Shown: positions 56,181 through 64,000 of the stretch, piece after piece
Layout of the letters: each line of letters starts with the position of its first letter
Position numbering within the stretch: the stretch's first letter is position 1
The notes under the pieces: generated by a model
The model's input: only the letters and a program-made list of their open reading frames with translations
Database searches by the model: none
Told to the model about the DNA's origin: nothing
From: Aquimarina sp. Aq78
Lineage (GTDB): Bacteria > Bacteroidota > Bacteroidia > Flavobacteriales > Flavobacteriaceae
DNA: 64,000 nt
Direction of reading: 5' to 3'
Assembly: GCF_900299525.1 (NCBI RefSeq)
Contig: NZ_OMKA01000026.1
Location: 62,001 to 126,000 of the forward strand
Position numbers and translations under genes: made by a program

Positions 56181-57191
56181 CTAATTCTTATACTTTTTTA
56201 AGTACCAATCTATCGTTTTCTTGATTCCTGTTTCAAAATTTTCTTCTGCACTCCATCCTAATTCATTTTCAATTTTAGAAGCATCAATGGCATATCTGAA
56301 ATCATGACCAGGTCTATCGGTAACATAAGTAATAAGGTCTTTATATGATTTAGTAGTATTCCTTGGAATTATAGTGTCCAAAATTTCACAAATAGTAGTG
56401 GCGATATATATGTTTTCTCTTTCGTTTTTTCCTCCAATATTATAAGTTTCCCCAATTTTCCCTTTACGTAGTACTAAATCTATTCCTTTACAATGATCCA
56501 AAACATATAACCAATCTCTTATGTTTTTACCATCACCATATATAGGTATGTTCTCTTCATTAATAGCTTTTCTAATGATAGTTGGGATTAGTTTTTCATT
56601 ATGCTGTCTAGGGCCATAATTATTTGAACAGTTTGTTGTTACCACTGGTAAGCCGTAGGTATGAAAATAACTTCGAACTAACATATCAGAAGATGCTTTT
56701 GAAGCACTATATGGACTATTAGGTGCATAAGGGGTTTCTTCGGTAAAAAGACCTGTTTTTCCTAATGTACCATATACCTCATCTGTAGAGACATGTAAAA
56801 ATCGAGCGTGTTCAAATTCTAACTTTGGTTGATTTGGAGCTTTCATCCATGTCTGATATGCAGCTTGTAACAAATTAAAAGTCCCCACAATATTAGTTTC
56901 AATAAAAGCTTTTGGGCCTTTAATAGAATTATCAACATGAGATTCTGCAGCAAAATGAACTACGGTATCAATCTTGTGTTCTACAAAAACTTTTTCAATT
57001 ACATTCCAATCACAGATATCTCCTTTTATAAAAGTATAATTTATATCATTTTTGACCTCAATATTAGTAAGATCAGCAGCATAAGTTAACGCATCAAGAT
57101 TGATGATTTTTGAGTCATCATTTTTTGAAATGAAGTTCACAAAATTCGACCCTATAAACCCTGCACCTCCTGTTATTAGTATATTTTTCAT
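56181..57191 (-). CDS. rfbB: dTDP-glucose 4,6-dehydratase
   Basis: A 336-residue extended SDR. ITGGAGFIGSNFVNFI, HFAAESHVDNSI, HVSTDEVYGTL and the catalytic YSASKASSDML are present, and NCSNNYGPRQHNEKLIPT is the RfbB signature. It makes dTDP-4-keto-6-deoxyglucose for rhamnose. It is 7 bp after manA and 59 bp before rfbA. Confidence 0.96.
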   Translation of the reverse strand: MKNILITGGAGFIGSNFVNFISKNDDSKIINLDALTYAADLTNIEVKNDINYTFIKGDICDWNVIEKVFVEHKIDTVVHFAAESHVDNSIKGPKAFIETNIVGTFNLLQAAYQTWMKAPNQPKLEFEHARFLHVSTDEVYGTLGKTGLFTEETPYAPNSPYSASKASSDMLVRSYFHTYGLPVVTTNCSNNYGPRQHNEKLIPTIIRKAINEENIPIYGDGKNIRDWLYVLDHCKGIDLVLRKGKIGETYNIGGKNERENIYIATTICEILDTIIPRNTTKSYKDLITYVTDRPGHDFRYAIDASKIENELGWSAEENFETGIKKTIDWYLKKYKN

Positions 57192-57198
57192 TATATAT

Positions 57199-58170
57199 TT
57201 AAATGTAAATCTCTAACATTTTCATTGTTAGGGCATCACTTTTGATTGATAAATGTTCAATCTTGGCAGGAATTAATATCGTTTCACCAAATGAAATGTT
57301 TGTTGAATGATCGTTTATGTTTATGTTTCCGCTTCCCTCTACACACATCAAAATTTTAAATGAATCTAAGCCTATATAATTTCTTTCTAAACTACCATTT
57401 ACTTCAATAAAATTGGTAGTAAAATAGGTTGAAGAAGCTAACTTATTTACACAATTTTCAATTTTATTATATTCTAATTTAGAAGAACCATCTACATTAA
57501 AGTCTAATGCTTCTAGGGCAAGATCCGTGTGTAACTCTCTTTGATTTCCTTCATTATCTTTTCGGTCCCAATCATATACCCTATATGTAATATCAGATGT
57601 TTGTTGGATTTCTGCAATTAATGTTCCTCCTCCTATTGCATGTATTTTGCCTGCATTAATAAAATAACTGTCTCCTTCAGATATTCTTTCAAAATTTAGT
57701 AATTCTGTTATTTTCCCATCATTTAAAAAAGCTTCATATTCTTGTTTTGAAGTTTTTTTATTGAAATCAACAATCAATTTAGCGTCCTCATCTGCCTGAA
57801 CCACATACCACATTTCTGTCTTTCCAAAAGAATTATGTCGCTTTTTTGCTAATTCATCATTTGGGTGTAATTGAACAGATAAATCTTCCTTGGCGTCTAT
57901 ATATTTTATTAATAAAGGAAACTGATCTCCAAATTCCTGATATACCTTATTACCTAATAATTCTCCTTTATATTCTTTAATCAGGTGATCTAGTTTTTTT
58001 CCTTCTAACTTCCCATTAGATACTATCGAAATATCATCTCCCACTGTTGATATTTCCCAACTTTCACCGGTATTTTCATCTATTGTAGGCTTATTGAGAA
58101 TAGTTTTTAATTTATCTCCTCCCCATATTTTTTCTTTTAGAATTGGCCGAAATTTTAAAGGATATAGCAT
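57199..58170 (-). CDS. manA: Mannose-6-phosphate isomerase, class I
   Basis: A 323-residue cupin zinc enzyme that interconverts fructose-6-phosphate and mannose-6-phosphate. KEKIWGGDKLKTIL near the start and DLSVQLHPNDELAKK, GKTEMWYVV and NAGKIHAIGGGTLIAEIQQT give the zinc-site pattern. It is the only GDP-mannose-route gene in the locus; no manC or manB is nearby. Its position before rfbB suggests coregulation with the polysaccharide. Confidence 0.92.
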   Translation of the reverse strand: MLYPLKFRPILKEKIWGGDKLKTILNKPTIDENTGESWEISTVGDDISIVSNGKLEGKKLDHLIKEYKGELLGNKVYQEFGDQFPLLIKYIDAKEDLSVQLHPNDELAKKRHNSFGKTEMWYVVQADEDAKLIVDFNKKTSKQEYEAFLNDGKITELLNFERISEGDSYFINAGKIHAIGGGTLIAEIQQTSDITYRVYDWDRKDNEGNQRELHTDLALEALDFNVDGSSKLEYNKIENCVNKLASSTYFTTNFIEVNGSLERNYIGLDSFKILMCVEGSGNININDHSTNISFGETILIPAKIEHLSIKSDALTMKMLEIYI

Positions 58171-58244
58171 AATTATTACTTTTATAATTCTTTTATAAGT
58201 TTTGACAAGGAATACTTATACTACTGAATAAATATTTATCATTA

Positions 58245-59240
58245 TTAGTCTTTAACAAAGTCTTTTATCTCTCCATTTAGATATCGAAGAAAGTAGAATA
58301 AAGAAACCAGTCCTATGAGAAGTATAGGGATTAGTATCATCATACGATTCAATAGTTTCTTCCGTTTTGAGATAACATCTCCGTAGGTAACAAAAGAAAA
58401 TATTTCTTTGTCAAGGATTAAAACGCGTTCCTGATCATTAATCAGGTCTATTAAAAGTTCTTTCTTTTGTAACAGAGAAGCTATAGAAACCATAGGCAAT
58501 TCTGATCCTGAGGAAATAATAATGGCTTCGTTTTCTGCCTTTAATGGTGTTTTTTCCAAATTACTCAAATACGTATCAATAAATTGTAATGATGTCTTAT
58601 TTCTTTCTATGTCAATTTTCTTTTGTTTAAGAGTGAGGTCCGATATTTCCTGATAGTATTTATTTGATCTAATATAGTTCAGAATAGATGAGATTATTCT
58701 ACTGTTATTGTCATTTGCTTTATTAAAATTAATAGTGAGTTTATGATGTTTATAAAAATCCCTAAACCCTTCCTCTTTTAATTTATCTTCATCATATGCT
58801 TTCATTATATCCTTAAAAAACTCTCTGCTTTCATACCGCTCTTTTAAATTATCTAAAACATCTGTACCTCTTATAACAGGTTCAATAGTAATTTTTTTTA
58901 TGTCTTTAGCATCATTTAAACTAATTCCTAATTTGTTAACAAAAACACTATCCTTAAAGTTATTCTCTAATTCTTCTACAAAATCATAAATATACTTTGC
59001 ACTGTCGTATTTGGGTTCAATTATAATTTCTTGCGTATAATTATCCTTTGTATCTTGATTTTGGTCAATAAAAAACCCGATTGCTCCGCTTAAAATTAAT
59101 AAAATCAAAAATAAAATCCATTTTTTTTTATAGAATACAATTACAGAAATAATCAACTTTAGAAAGTTTTTAAAAATCCCCTTAATCATTCCAAAAACTT
59201 GCATTAAGTCTAGCTCATCTTTGTAATTTTCATTACTCAT
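58245..59240 (-). CDS. Wzz-like chain-length determinant (copy 2)
   Basis: A 331-residue protein built like the copy at 53324: a cytoplasmic start (KDELDLMQVFGMIKGIF), a hydrophobic helix near residues 40-60 (WILFLILLILSGAIGFFID), a helical charged periplasmic part, and a second helix near the end (MMILIPILLIGLVSLFYFL). No kinase domain. Two different copies in one locus suggest two chain lengths or two polymers. It is 5 bp after the DUF6909-like gene. Confidence 0.78.
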   Translation of the reverse strand: MSNENYKDELDLMQVFGMIKGIFKNFLKLIISVIVFYKKKWILFLILLILSGAIGFFIDQNQDTKDNYTQEIIIEPKYDSAKYIYDFVEELENNFKDSVFVNKLGISLNDAKDIKKITIEPVIRGTDVLDNLKERYESREFFKDIMKAYDEDKLKEEGFRDFYKHHKLTINFNKANDNNSRIISSILNYIRSNKYYQEISDLTLKQKKIDIERNKTSLQFIDTYLSNLEKTPLKAENEAIIISSGSELPMVSIASLLQKKELLIDLINDQERVLILDKEIFSFVTYGDVISKRKKLLNRMMILIPILLIGLVSLFYFLRYLNGEIKDFVKD

Positions 59241-59245
59241 AATTA

Positions 59246-60940
59246 TTATCTTTCTTTAAATATTTGTTCTATTATTTTTTCGGTTATTAGGTATGTTGGT
59301 TTTACTCCTGTAGTTCCTAATCCTCCAGAAGCTAATGTACTTCCTGTTTCTAATGGGTTATCCGAAGCATAGTAAGCGTATCGTACTTTTACTTTTGAAC
59401 TGATACTACTTCTAAGTTTTGAAGCAGATTGTATGGCCTTTTGATAATGTGCTCCTTCCATTTCTAATCCAATTACATTCCAGGTAGAATCATGAAAAAA
59501 CTTTAAGATATCTCTATTTTGCAAGGACGTTCCTAAAACTGTAATCATTGCTCCATCATAGATATCAATGCCATGACCTTCTAGTTCTTTCTTTTTTAGC
59601 TGATTTTTAAATGGATAATTATCTGCTGTTCCTTCAAAGACATGAGCAGATGGTATCATTATATCCCCTTTTCCTCCTTCAAGAATACCTGCTTTACCCA
59701 TAATAGAAATAGATTTAACATCTATATGTGTTTTGTTTCCTTGAGAAGTAATATATGGCTTTAATAGCTCATCCATAGTTTCGTATGCCTGTTCACCAAA
59801 CGCATAATCCATAACAATGATCACTGGCTTTTTATCATCTTCGATATCAGCAATCAGATTTTTATATTCACCATCAGCATATTGAGCAGTATCAAATATC
59901 TGAATATTAATATTTGCACCACTATGATCTTCTAGGTAAGTCATTCCTTTTTGCAAGGCTAACTTTCGCACTTTTGCTCTTAATTTATCATTTTTATTAT
60001 CGCTTAATGATTCATAAACATCAAAAGTGCTTTTATCTTTTAATTCTGTTTTTAATGCTATTGGAGCATATAAAGCATTCATTACACTATGCATATTAGC
60101 ACTAATAATATGGATTGGGCGATGTAGTAAATTTAGCCCTTCTAATTTATTTTTAATTGTATTTGCCCAAATCTCTCCATGAATATGATGACCTAGTCTT
60201 TCTCTTAAAACCGGACTAAAAGTTACGATTCTCTTTTCATCTTCAATTGATTCTTCTATCGCCAACTTACCTAACCAATAAATAATATCTAAAAACCGTT
60301 CTTTGTTTTCTGGGCAAGAAAAACTACCATACACAGAAGAAACCTCTTCGAAGGTTCTTCCTAAAATATTAGCTGTATGGGTCAAAGCAACCTCTCTTTC
60401 GGCTTTGGTTAAATCTTTTTTAGAAGTTACTGCCTTTTCTAATTTTTGCCAATCCCTGGTAACATTCCCTTGTTCATTAATCACCACTCGATTCATGATT
60501 TTGTGTGATTCTATAAATAAAAAGGTAAGGTGAGTAAGAATATCATAAATTTCTGATCGTCCTCTGGTAATCTCAATATTCATTTGCTCATCATCTATTC
60601 GATAACAGTTCCTGCGTCTTTTGGGAGGTACTATGGCTTTAAAATGAGAATTTTTATACCCTTCGTCACTGGTTAAGTTAATATATCGGCACTCTTCAAT
60701 ACCAAATGGTAAACGATCAATAACATATAGTAATCCATTAAGCTCTACTTTTTCTTCTGCGACAGAACCATAAATCTCTGGGCGAAGTGTTAATAGTGCT
60801 TCTCTAAGTGTATCCCCAGAAACCCCCATGGGTTTATAAAAACCTCTATTAAAAAGATGACGCATAGTTATGTACATGCGTTCAATTGCGCTAGAGCTTT
60901 CCTGAGCTCTCGTTCTTCCTTGTAATATAAGATTTGCCAT
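59246..60940 (-). CDS. DUF6909-like conserved flavobacterial protein
   Basis: A 564-residue soluble protein without a signal peptide; I recognise it as a conserved flavobacterial protein (DUF6909-like) but not its function. Residues about 270-564 contain IHIISANMHSVMNALYAPI, KPVIIVMDYAFGEQAYETM and VIGLEMEGAHYQKAIQ, then YYASDNPLETGSTLASGGLG. The C-terminal part faintly recalls nucleoside-phosphorylase folds in GLEMEGAHY (a Met-Glu-Gly motif), which is suggestive only. A TATATTTG box is 13 bp upstream. Confidence 0.6.
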   Translation of the reverse strand: MANLILQGRTRAQESSSAIERMYITMRHLFNRGFYKPMGVSGDTLREALLTLRPEIYGSVAEEKVELNGLLYVIDRLPFGIEECRYINLTSDEGYKNSHFKAIVPPKRRRNCYRIDDEQMNIEITRGRSEIYDILTHLTFLFIESHKIMNRVVINEQGNVTRDWQKLEKAVTSKKDLTKAEREVALTHTANILGRTFEEVSSVYGSFSCPENKERFLDIIYWLGKLAIEESIEDEKRIVTFSPVLRERLGHHIHGEIWANTIKNKLEGLNLLHRPIHIISANMHSVMNALYAPIALKTELKDKSTFDVYESLSDNKNDKLRAKVRKLALQKGMTYLEDHSGANINIQIFDTAQYADGEYKNLIADIEDDKKPVIIVMDYAFGEQAYETMDELLKPYITSQGNKTHIDVKSISIMGKAGILEGGKGDIMIPSAHVFEGTADNYPFKNQLKKKELEGHGIDIYDGAMITVLGTSLQNRDILKFFHDSTWNVIGLEMEGAHYQKAIQSASKLRSSISSKVKVRYAYYASDNPLETGSTLASGGLGTTGVKPTYLITEKIIEQIFKER

Positions 60941-60953
60941 AAATTTTTCCTAG

Positions 60954-60961
60954 CAAATATA
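60954..60961 (-). promoter_or_regulatory. Putative -7 box upstream of the DUF6909-like gene
   Basis: TATATTTG followed by C on the minus strand matches TAnnTTTG, 13 bp before the ATG. It would start a transcript covering the DUF6909-like gene and wzz copy 2. Confidence 0.45.
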
Positions 60962-60995
60962 AGTATACTAACCGAACATTAAAATTCAATTAGGA

Positions 60996-62495
60996 CTATT
61001 TGTCTATTATAGTTGTGAGTTTGTCTACAATATTTCTATCATTAGAAAGCCTTGGAAGTTTATTTTGCCCCCCTAGTTTACCCACAGATTTCATATAATC
61101 TTTAAATCCATCTTTTGGAACAGGAGTTATTTTTAATGTTCTCAATATTTTCCCTTCGATCAAATCATCATAATATGAGTTCTGTTTTCGCAATGAGCTC
61201 TCAATTTCTAAAGTTAATTTTCTTATATCCTCTGGAGTTTCTCGAAATTCTATAAACCATTCGTGATATGGTAGTTCGCCCTGATTTGGATTAACCTGCG
61301 GCGCTACTGTAAAATCATTAATCATTATCCCGGTGGCTTCTATACCATCTTTAATTGCTTGATCTACTTCCTTACCAATCACATGTTCTCCGAATGCCGA
61401 AATAAAATGCTTTATCCTACCAGAAACAACTACTCTATATGGTGATGTATTAGTAAATTGTACTGTATCTCCAATATTATATGCCCATAATCCAGCATTA
61501 GTAGAAACAAGCATTACATAATTTACTCCTATTTCAACCTCACCGATAGTTAATCTCTTTGGGTTTTCTTCAAAAAATTCATCTGCCTTTACAAACTCAT
61601 AAAACATCCCCGAATCCAATTGCAATAGCATTCCTTTTTGGTTCTGACTGTCCTGAAATGCAAAAAACCCTTCTGAAGCCGGATACAATTCGATACCTGC
61701 TACTTTTCTGCCAATTAATTTTTCGAATGTAGCTTTATAGGGTTCAAAATTTACACCACCGTATATAAAAAGCTCGAAACCTTTAAAAAGTTCTCCTATG
61801 GTTTTGTTTGCCTTTTGCTGTAGTTTTTCAAAATACATTTGTACCCATGGTGGAATACCGCTTATCACTGTCATATTTTGATGTACCGTTTCTTCAACAA
61901 TGGCATCGACTTTTTGTTCCCAATCTTCAATACAATTAGTTTCCCAGCTAGGCATTCTGTTCTTTTGAAGATATTTTGGTACATAATGTGCTACTATTCC
62001 CGAAAGTCTTCCTAGTAATATTCCATTCTTTTCACTCATCTCTGGACTCCCCTGAAGGAATATCATCTTGCCATCGACAAAATCAGTTTTTCCGGTTTCT
62101 TCAATATAGCATAAAATCGCATTACGAGCTGCTCTAACATGAGTAGGCATAGAATCTTTGGTAAGAGGAATATATTTTGCACCACTTGTGGTTCCTGATG
62201 TCTTAGCAAAATATAATGGTTTGCCTGGCCAAAGTACATCATTCTCACCAGCTACAACACGATTTACATATGATTTTAATTCTTCATAATCTCGTATTGG
62301 GACATTTTGAGTAAAATCTGAATATGTTTTTATCTGCTGAAAATTATGATCTTTACCAAAGGCCGTGTTTTCTGCTTTTTCTATAAGACTTGCAAAAACT
62401 TGTTCTTGAGTTTTTATTGGGTTTGATGCCCATTTATTAATTTTTTTGCGAATTCGCCTAGCAAATACTTTAGCTCCTAATGTTTTTAAGGACAT
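60996..62495 (-). CDS. GH3-family acyl-adenylating enzyme
   Basis: A 499-residue member of the GH3 auxin-responsive promoter family (ANL-type adenylation fold), which in plants joins carboxylic acids to amino acids. The ATP motif is FAKTSGTTSGAKYIPLT (about residue 94), with ELYPASEGFFAFQ and RIKHFISAFGEHVIG further on. In Bacteroidota the substrate is unknown. It is 6 bp downstream of the M23 peptidase gene, an arrangement seen in other flavobacteria. Confidence 0.9.
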   Translation of the reverse strand: MSLKTLGAKVFARRIRKKINKWASNPIKTQEQVFASLIEKAENTAFGKDHNFQQIKTYSDFTQNVPIRDYEELKSYVNRVVAGENDVLWPGKPLYFAKTSGTTSGAKYIPLTKDSMPTHVRAARNAILCYIEETGKTDFVDGKMIFLQGSPEMSEKNGILLGRLSGIVAHYVPKYLQKNRMPSWETNCIEDWEQKVDAIVEETVHQNMTVISGIPPWVQMYFEKLQQKANKTIGELFKGFELFIYGGVNFEPYKATFEKLIGRKVAGIELYPASEGFFAFQDSQNQKGMLLQLDSGMFYEFVKADEFFEENPKRLTIGEVEIGVNYVMLVSTNAGLWAYNIGDTVQFTNTSPYRVVVSGRIKHFISAFGEHVIGKEVDQAIKDGIEATGIMINDFTVAPQVNPNQGELPYHEWFIEFRETPEDIRKLTLEIESSLRKQNSYYDDLIEGKILRTLKITPVPKDGFKDYMKSVGKLGGQNKLPRLSNDRNIVDKLTTIIDK

Positions 62496-62501
62496 AGATA
62501 A

Positions 62502-63374
62502 TTATTGTTCAAAATCAATAAAGTTAGACGGATCTGTTGGGTATCCATCTCGCCATAATTCAAAATGTAAATGAGGCCCGGTAGATAATTCTCCTGTCGA
62601 ACCTGCTGTAGCAATTACTTCTCCGGCCTTAACCTGTTCTCCTTGTTGCTTGGTTAGAGAAGCATTATGTTTATATACTGTAAGTAAATTATTACTATGC
62701 TTAAGTATAATTACATGACCAGTTTCTGCAGTCCATTCAGAAAAAATTACAGTCCCAGAAGATGCTGCTTTTACTGGGGTATCTTTGGGAACCGCTACAT
62801 CTATACCATAATGTTTTTCATTCATGTTATAGTTAGAAGTGATATTACCTTTTACTGGAGGAAATAATGAAAAATCAGAGCTTGATTTTTCGCTTTCGAA
62901 TAGGCTATATTTATCTTCCTTAGATACTTCTTCGCGAAGTTGTATATCTTGTTCTGAAGGTTTAAGGTCTACCTCTTCAGGATTTAATTTTTGGGATTGT
63001 ATTGCAGAATCAATATCAAATTCTACAGTTTTTACATCTCCTGTAAGTACTTTTCTGATTGATTTATAATATTCCTGATTAATATTAATTACCGACTCCA
63101 GAGAATCTGTAGTAGCTACTAATCTGGTAGCTCTTAAATTGAGTGATGTAGAAGAATATCCTGGGATATATTCTCTAAGCGGGGTAAATGCAATCAAAAA
63201 GGTAGTTCCTGCTACCAAGACAATTGAGGTAATCGTAACCATTACAAAAACATTAAGCCTGTTTAATTTAAATGATATTCGTTCCTCAAAAGTATCCTCA
63301 TTAAGGATAACCAAGCGGTACTTATTAAGCAGCTTCTTGGTAATTTTTTTTTGTTCTTTGTTCTTTTTTGCCAT
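62502..63374 (-). CDS. M23 family metallopeptidase (LytM type)
   Basis: A 290-residue peptidoglycan endopeptidase. One transmembrane helix (about residues 33-54) after a basic N-terminus anchors it in the inner membrane; a linker follows, and the LytM domain covers about 185-290. Zinc ligands are His and Asp in KHYGIDVAVP and the His pair in TGPHLHFELW. It probably trims cell-wall cross-links during growth or division. It starts the operon with the GH3 gene. Confidence 0.92.
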   Translation of the reverse strand: MAKKNKEQKKITKKLLNKYRLVILNEDTFEERISFKLNRLNVFVMVTITSIVLVAGTTFLIAFTPLREYIPGYSSTSLNLRATRLVATTDSLESVININQEYYKSIRKVLTGDVKTVEFDIDSAIQSQKLNPEEVDLKPSEQDIQLREEVSKEDKYSLFESEKSSSDFSLFPPVKGNITSNYNMNEKHYGIDVAVPKDTPVKAASSGTVIFSEWTAETGHVIILKHSNNLLTVYKHNASLTKQQGEQVKAGEVIATAGSTGELSTGPHLHFELWRDGYPTDPSNFIDFEQ

Positions 63375-63422
63375 AGATTACATCTTCAATAAAGAATGTT
63401 ATCAAATCGGTATCATTAATCG

Positions 63423-63430
63423 CAAATATA
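63423..63430 (-). promoter_or_regulatory. Putative -7 box upstream of the M23 peptidase gene
   Basis: TATATTTG followed by C on the minus strand matches TAnnTTTG, 49 bp before the ATG. It is the likely promoter of the M23-GH3 operon. Confidence 0.5.
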
Positions 63431-63713
63431 CATAATGAACTCATCTTGGGTTTACCTTTTACCTGCGAAATTTACATTTTACCTTTTAATTTTGTCTTTT
63501 TATCAAATTACTTCATTCTTATTATATTCAAAAACGGTTTCCTCATCAAAGAAAATCAAACGTATGAAATGCAAATATAAATCAGAGAAAAATTCAACTT
63601 ATCCATATTAAAACACAACGGTTTTGATATGTAAATCGTCTATCGGTTTTGATAAAATTGATATAAAAATCCGTTTTTTAACAGCTAAAAACATATATTT
63701 AATCATTTCTTGC

Positions 63714-63721
63714 TAACTTTG
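63714..63721 (+). promoter_or_regulatory. Putative -7 box upstream of tatA
   Basis: TAACTTTG on the plus strand matches TAnnTTTG and lies 19 bp before the tatA start, giving a very short leader. No good -33 box visible. Confidence 0.5.
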
Positions 63722-63740
63722 TAATCTAATAGTTAAGATC

Positions 63741-63932
63741 ATGATATTATCTAGTATATTTTTAGGAATGATTGGCCCATGGCAAATTGCTCTAATTGTA
63801 GCAATTGTGTTGCTTTTGTTTGGTGGAAAGAAAATCCCCGAGCTAATGAGAGGCCTTGGTAGTGGTATAAAAGAATTTAAGGATGCCTCAAAAGAAGAAG
63901 AAGAAGATCCTAAGATTGATGAGAAAAAATAA
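63741..63932 (+). CDS. tatA: Twin-arginine translocase subunit TatA/TatE
   Basis: A 63-residue protein: one N-terminal membrane helix ([20 protein letters not shown]), the TatA hinge [16 protein letters not shown] with conserved Phe-Gly, an amphipathic helix and an acidic tail. It forms the protein-conducting part of the Tat system for folded proteins. The upstream TATA-like box and the terminator that follows indicate a single-gene transcript. Confidence 0.95.
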   Translation: MILSSIFLGMIGPWQIALIVAIVLLLFGGKKIPELMRGLGSGIKEFKDASKEEEEDPKIDEKK

Positions 63933-63953
63933 TTTTTGTATTCAAATACATAT

Positions 63954-63987
63954 AAAAAAACCCAGTTCTTAGGAACTGGGTTTTTTT
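63954..63987 (+). terminator. Intrinsic terminator after tatA
   Basis: Stem CCCAGTTC/GAACTGGG with loop TTAG, flanked by A7 and T7 runs, 21 bp after the tatA stop. It is symmetric and could also act on the other strand. Confidence 0.9.
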
Positions 63988-64000
63988 ATTTTTCTGAATG

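Larger units (their letters stand above)
63375..63740. other. 366-bp divergent intergenic region (M23 / tatA)
   Basis: AT-rich with no coding frame. It holds one promoter-like box per strand (63423-63430 and 63714-63721). Two short TTTACCTTTTA-like segments near 63450-63490 are noted but do not form a clear repeat unit. Confidence 0.55.

Noticed and set aside
1..64000. CRISPR arrays, tRNA or rRNA genes, transposases and prophage genes
   Set aside because: I looked for regular short repeats, cloverleaf-like segments and recombinase motifs and saw none; a covariance search would be needed to exclude small RNAs.

Overview
The window is a chromosomal segment of a marine-type Flavobacteriaceae bacterium (phylum Bacteroidota), possibly close to Aquimarina. 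The evidence is an AT-rich genome, frequent TTG/GTG starts without strong Shine-Dalgarno sites, TAnnTTTG promoter boxes, a type IX secretion lipoprotein of the SprE/PorW kind, and several families largely confined to Bacteroidota (DUF5687, DUF6168, DUF6341, DUF6427, DUF6909-like, AtpZ). The genus is an inference.

Layout. 1-3.9 kb: F-type ATP synthase genes on the minus strand (atpB, atpE, atpF, atpH and a truncated atpA). 4.0-8.2 kb: upstream of them lie a DUF6168 membrane protein, AtpZ, a decayed GG-leader peptide gene, a bactofilin and SprE/PorW. 8.6-11.3 kb: an accessory plus-strand island with a GG-leader six-cysteine peptide, a membrane-anchored AraC-type regulator and two exported cysteine-containing proteins of unknown function. 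11.3-18.2 kb: an ABC transporter pair, a ferredoxin-type reductase, a GT9/DUF4254 pair preceded by a decayed gene, and the DUF6427/DUF6341 membrane proteins. 18.3-19.6 kb: purD.

19.7-59.2 kb, almost entirely minus strand and often with overlapping genes, is a surface-polysaccharide locus of about 36 genes. It makes several activated sugars: dTDP-L-rhamnose (rfbABCD), UDP-glucuronate and UDP-xylose (ugd, uxs), UDP-ManNAc/ManNAcA (wecB, wecC) and, by inference, a 2,3-diamino uronic acid (WbpB, WbpD and a WbpE-like aminotransferase) that WbpG-HisH-HisF would amidinate. It also has a WecA/MraY-type initiating transferase, four GT4-like transferases, a Wzx flippase, two WaaL/Wzy-type ligase/polymerases, a second multi-spanning membrane protein, two Wzz-like chain-length proteins, an O-acyltransferase, an AsnB-type amidotransferase, a heparinase-like lyase paired with an ADH-MocA fusion, an exported WD40 propeller and an L-2-hydroxyglutarate oxidase. 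The last fits as a recycler of the 2-hydroxyglutarate that WbpB-family enzymes release. No Wza/Wzc export system is in the window.

59.2-64 kb: a conserved flavobacterial group (DUF6909-like protein, GH3-family acyl-adenylating enzyme, M23 endopeptidase) with tatA divergent on the plus strand. No rRNA, tRNA, CRISPR array, transposase or phage gene was recognised.
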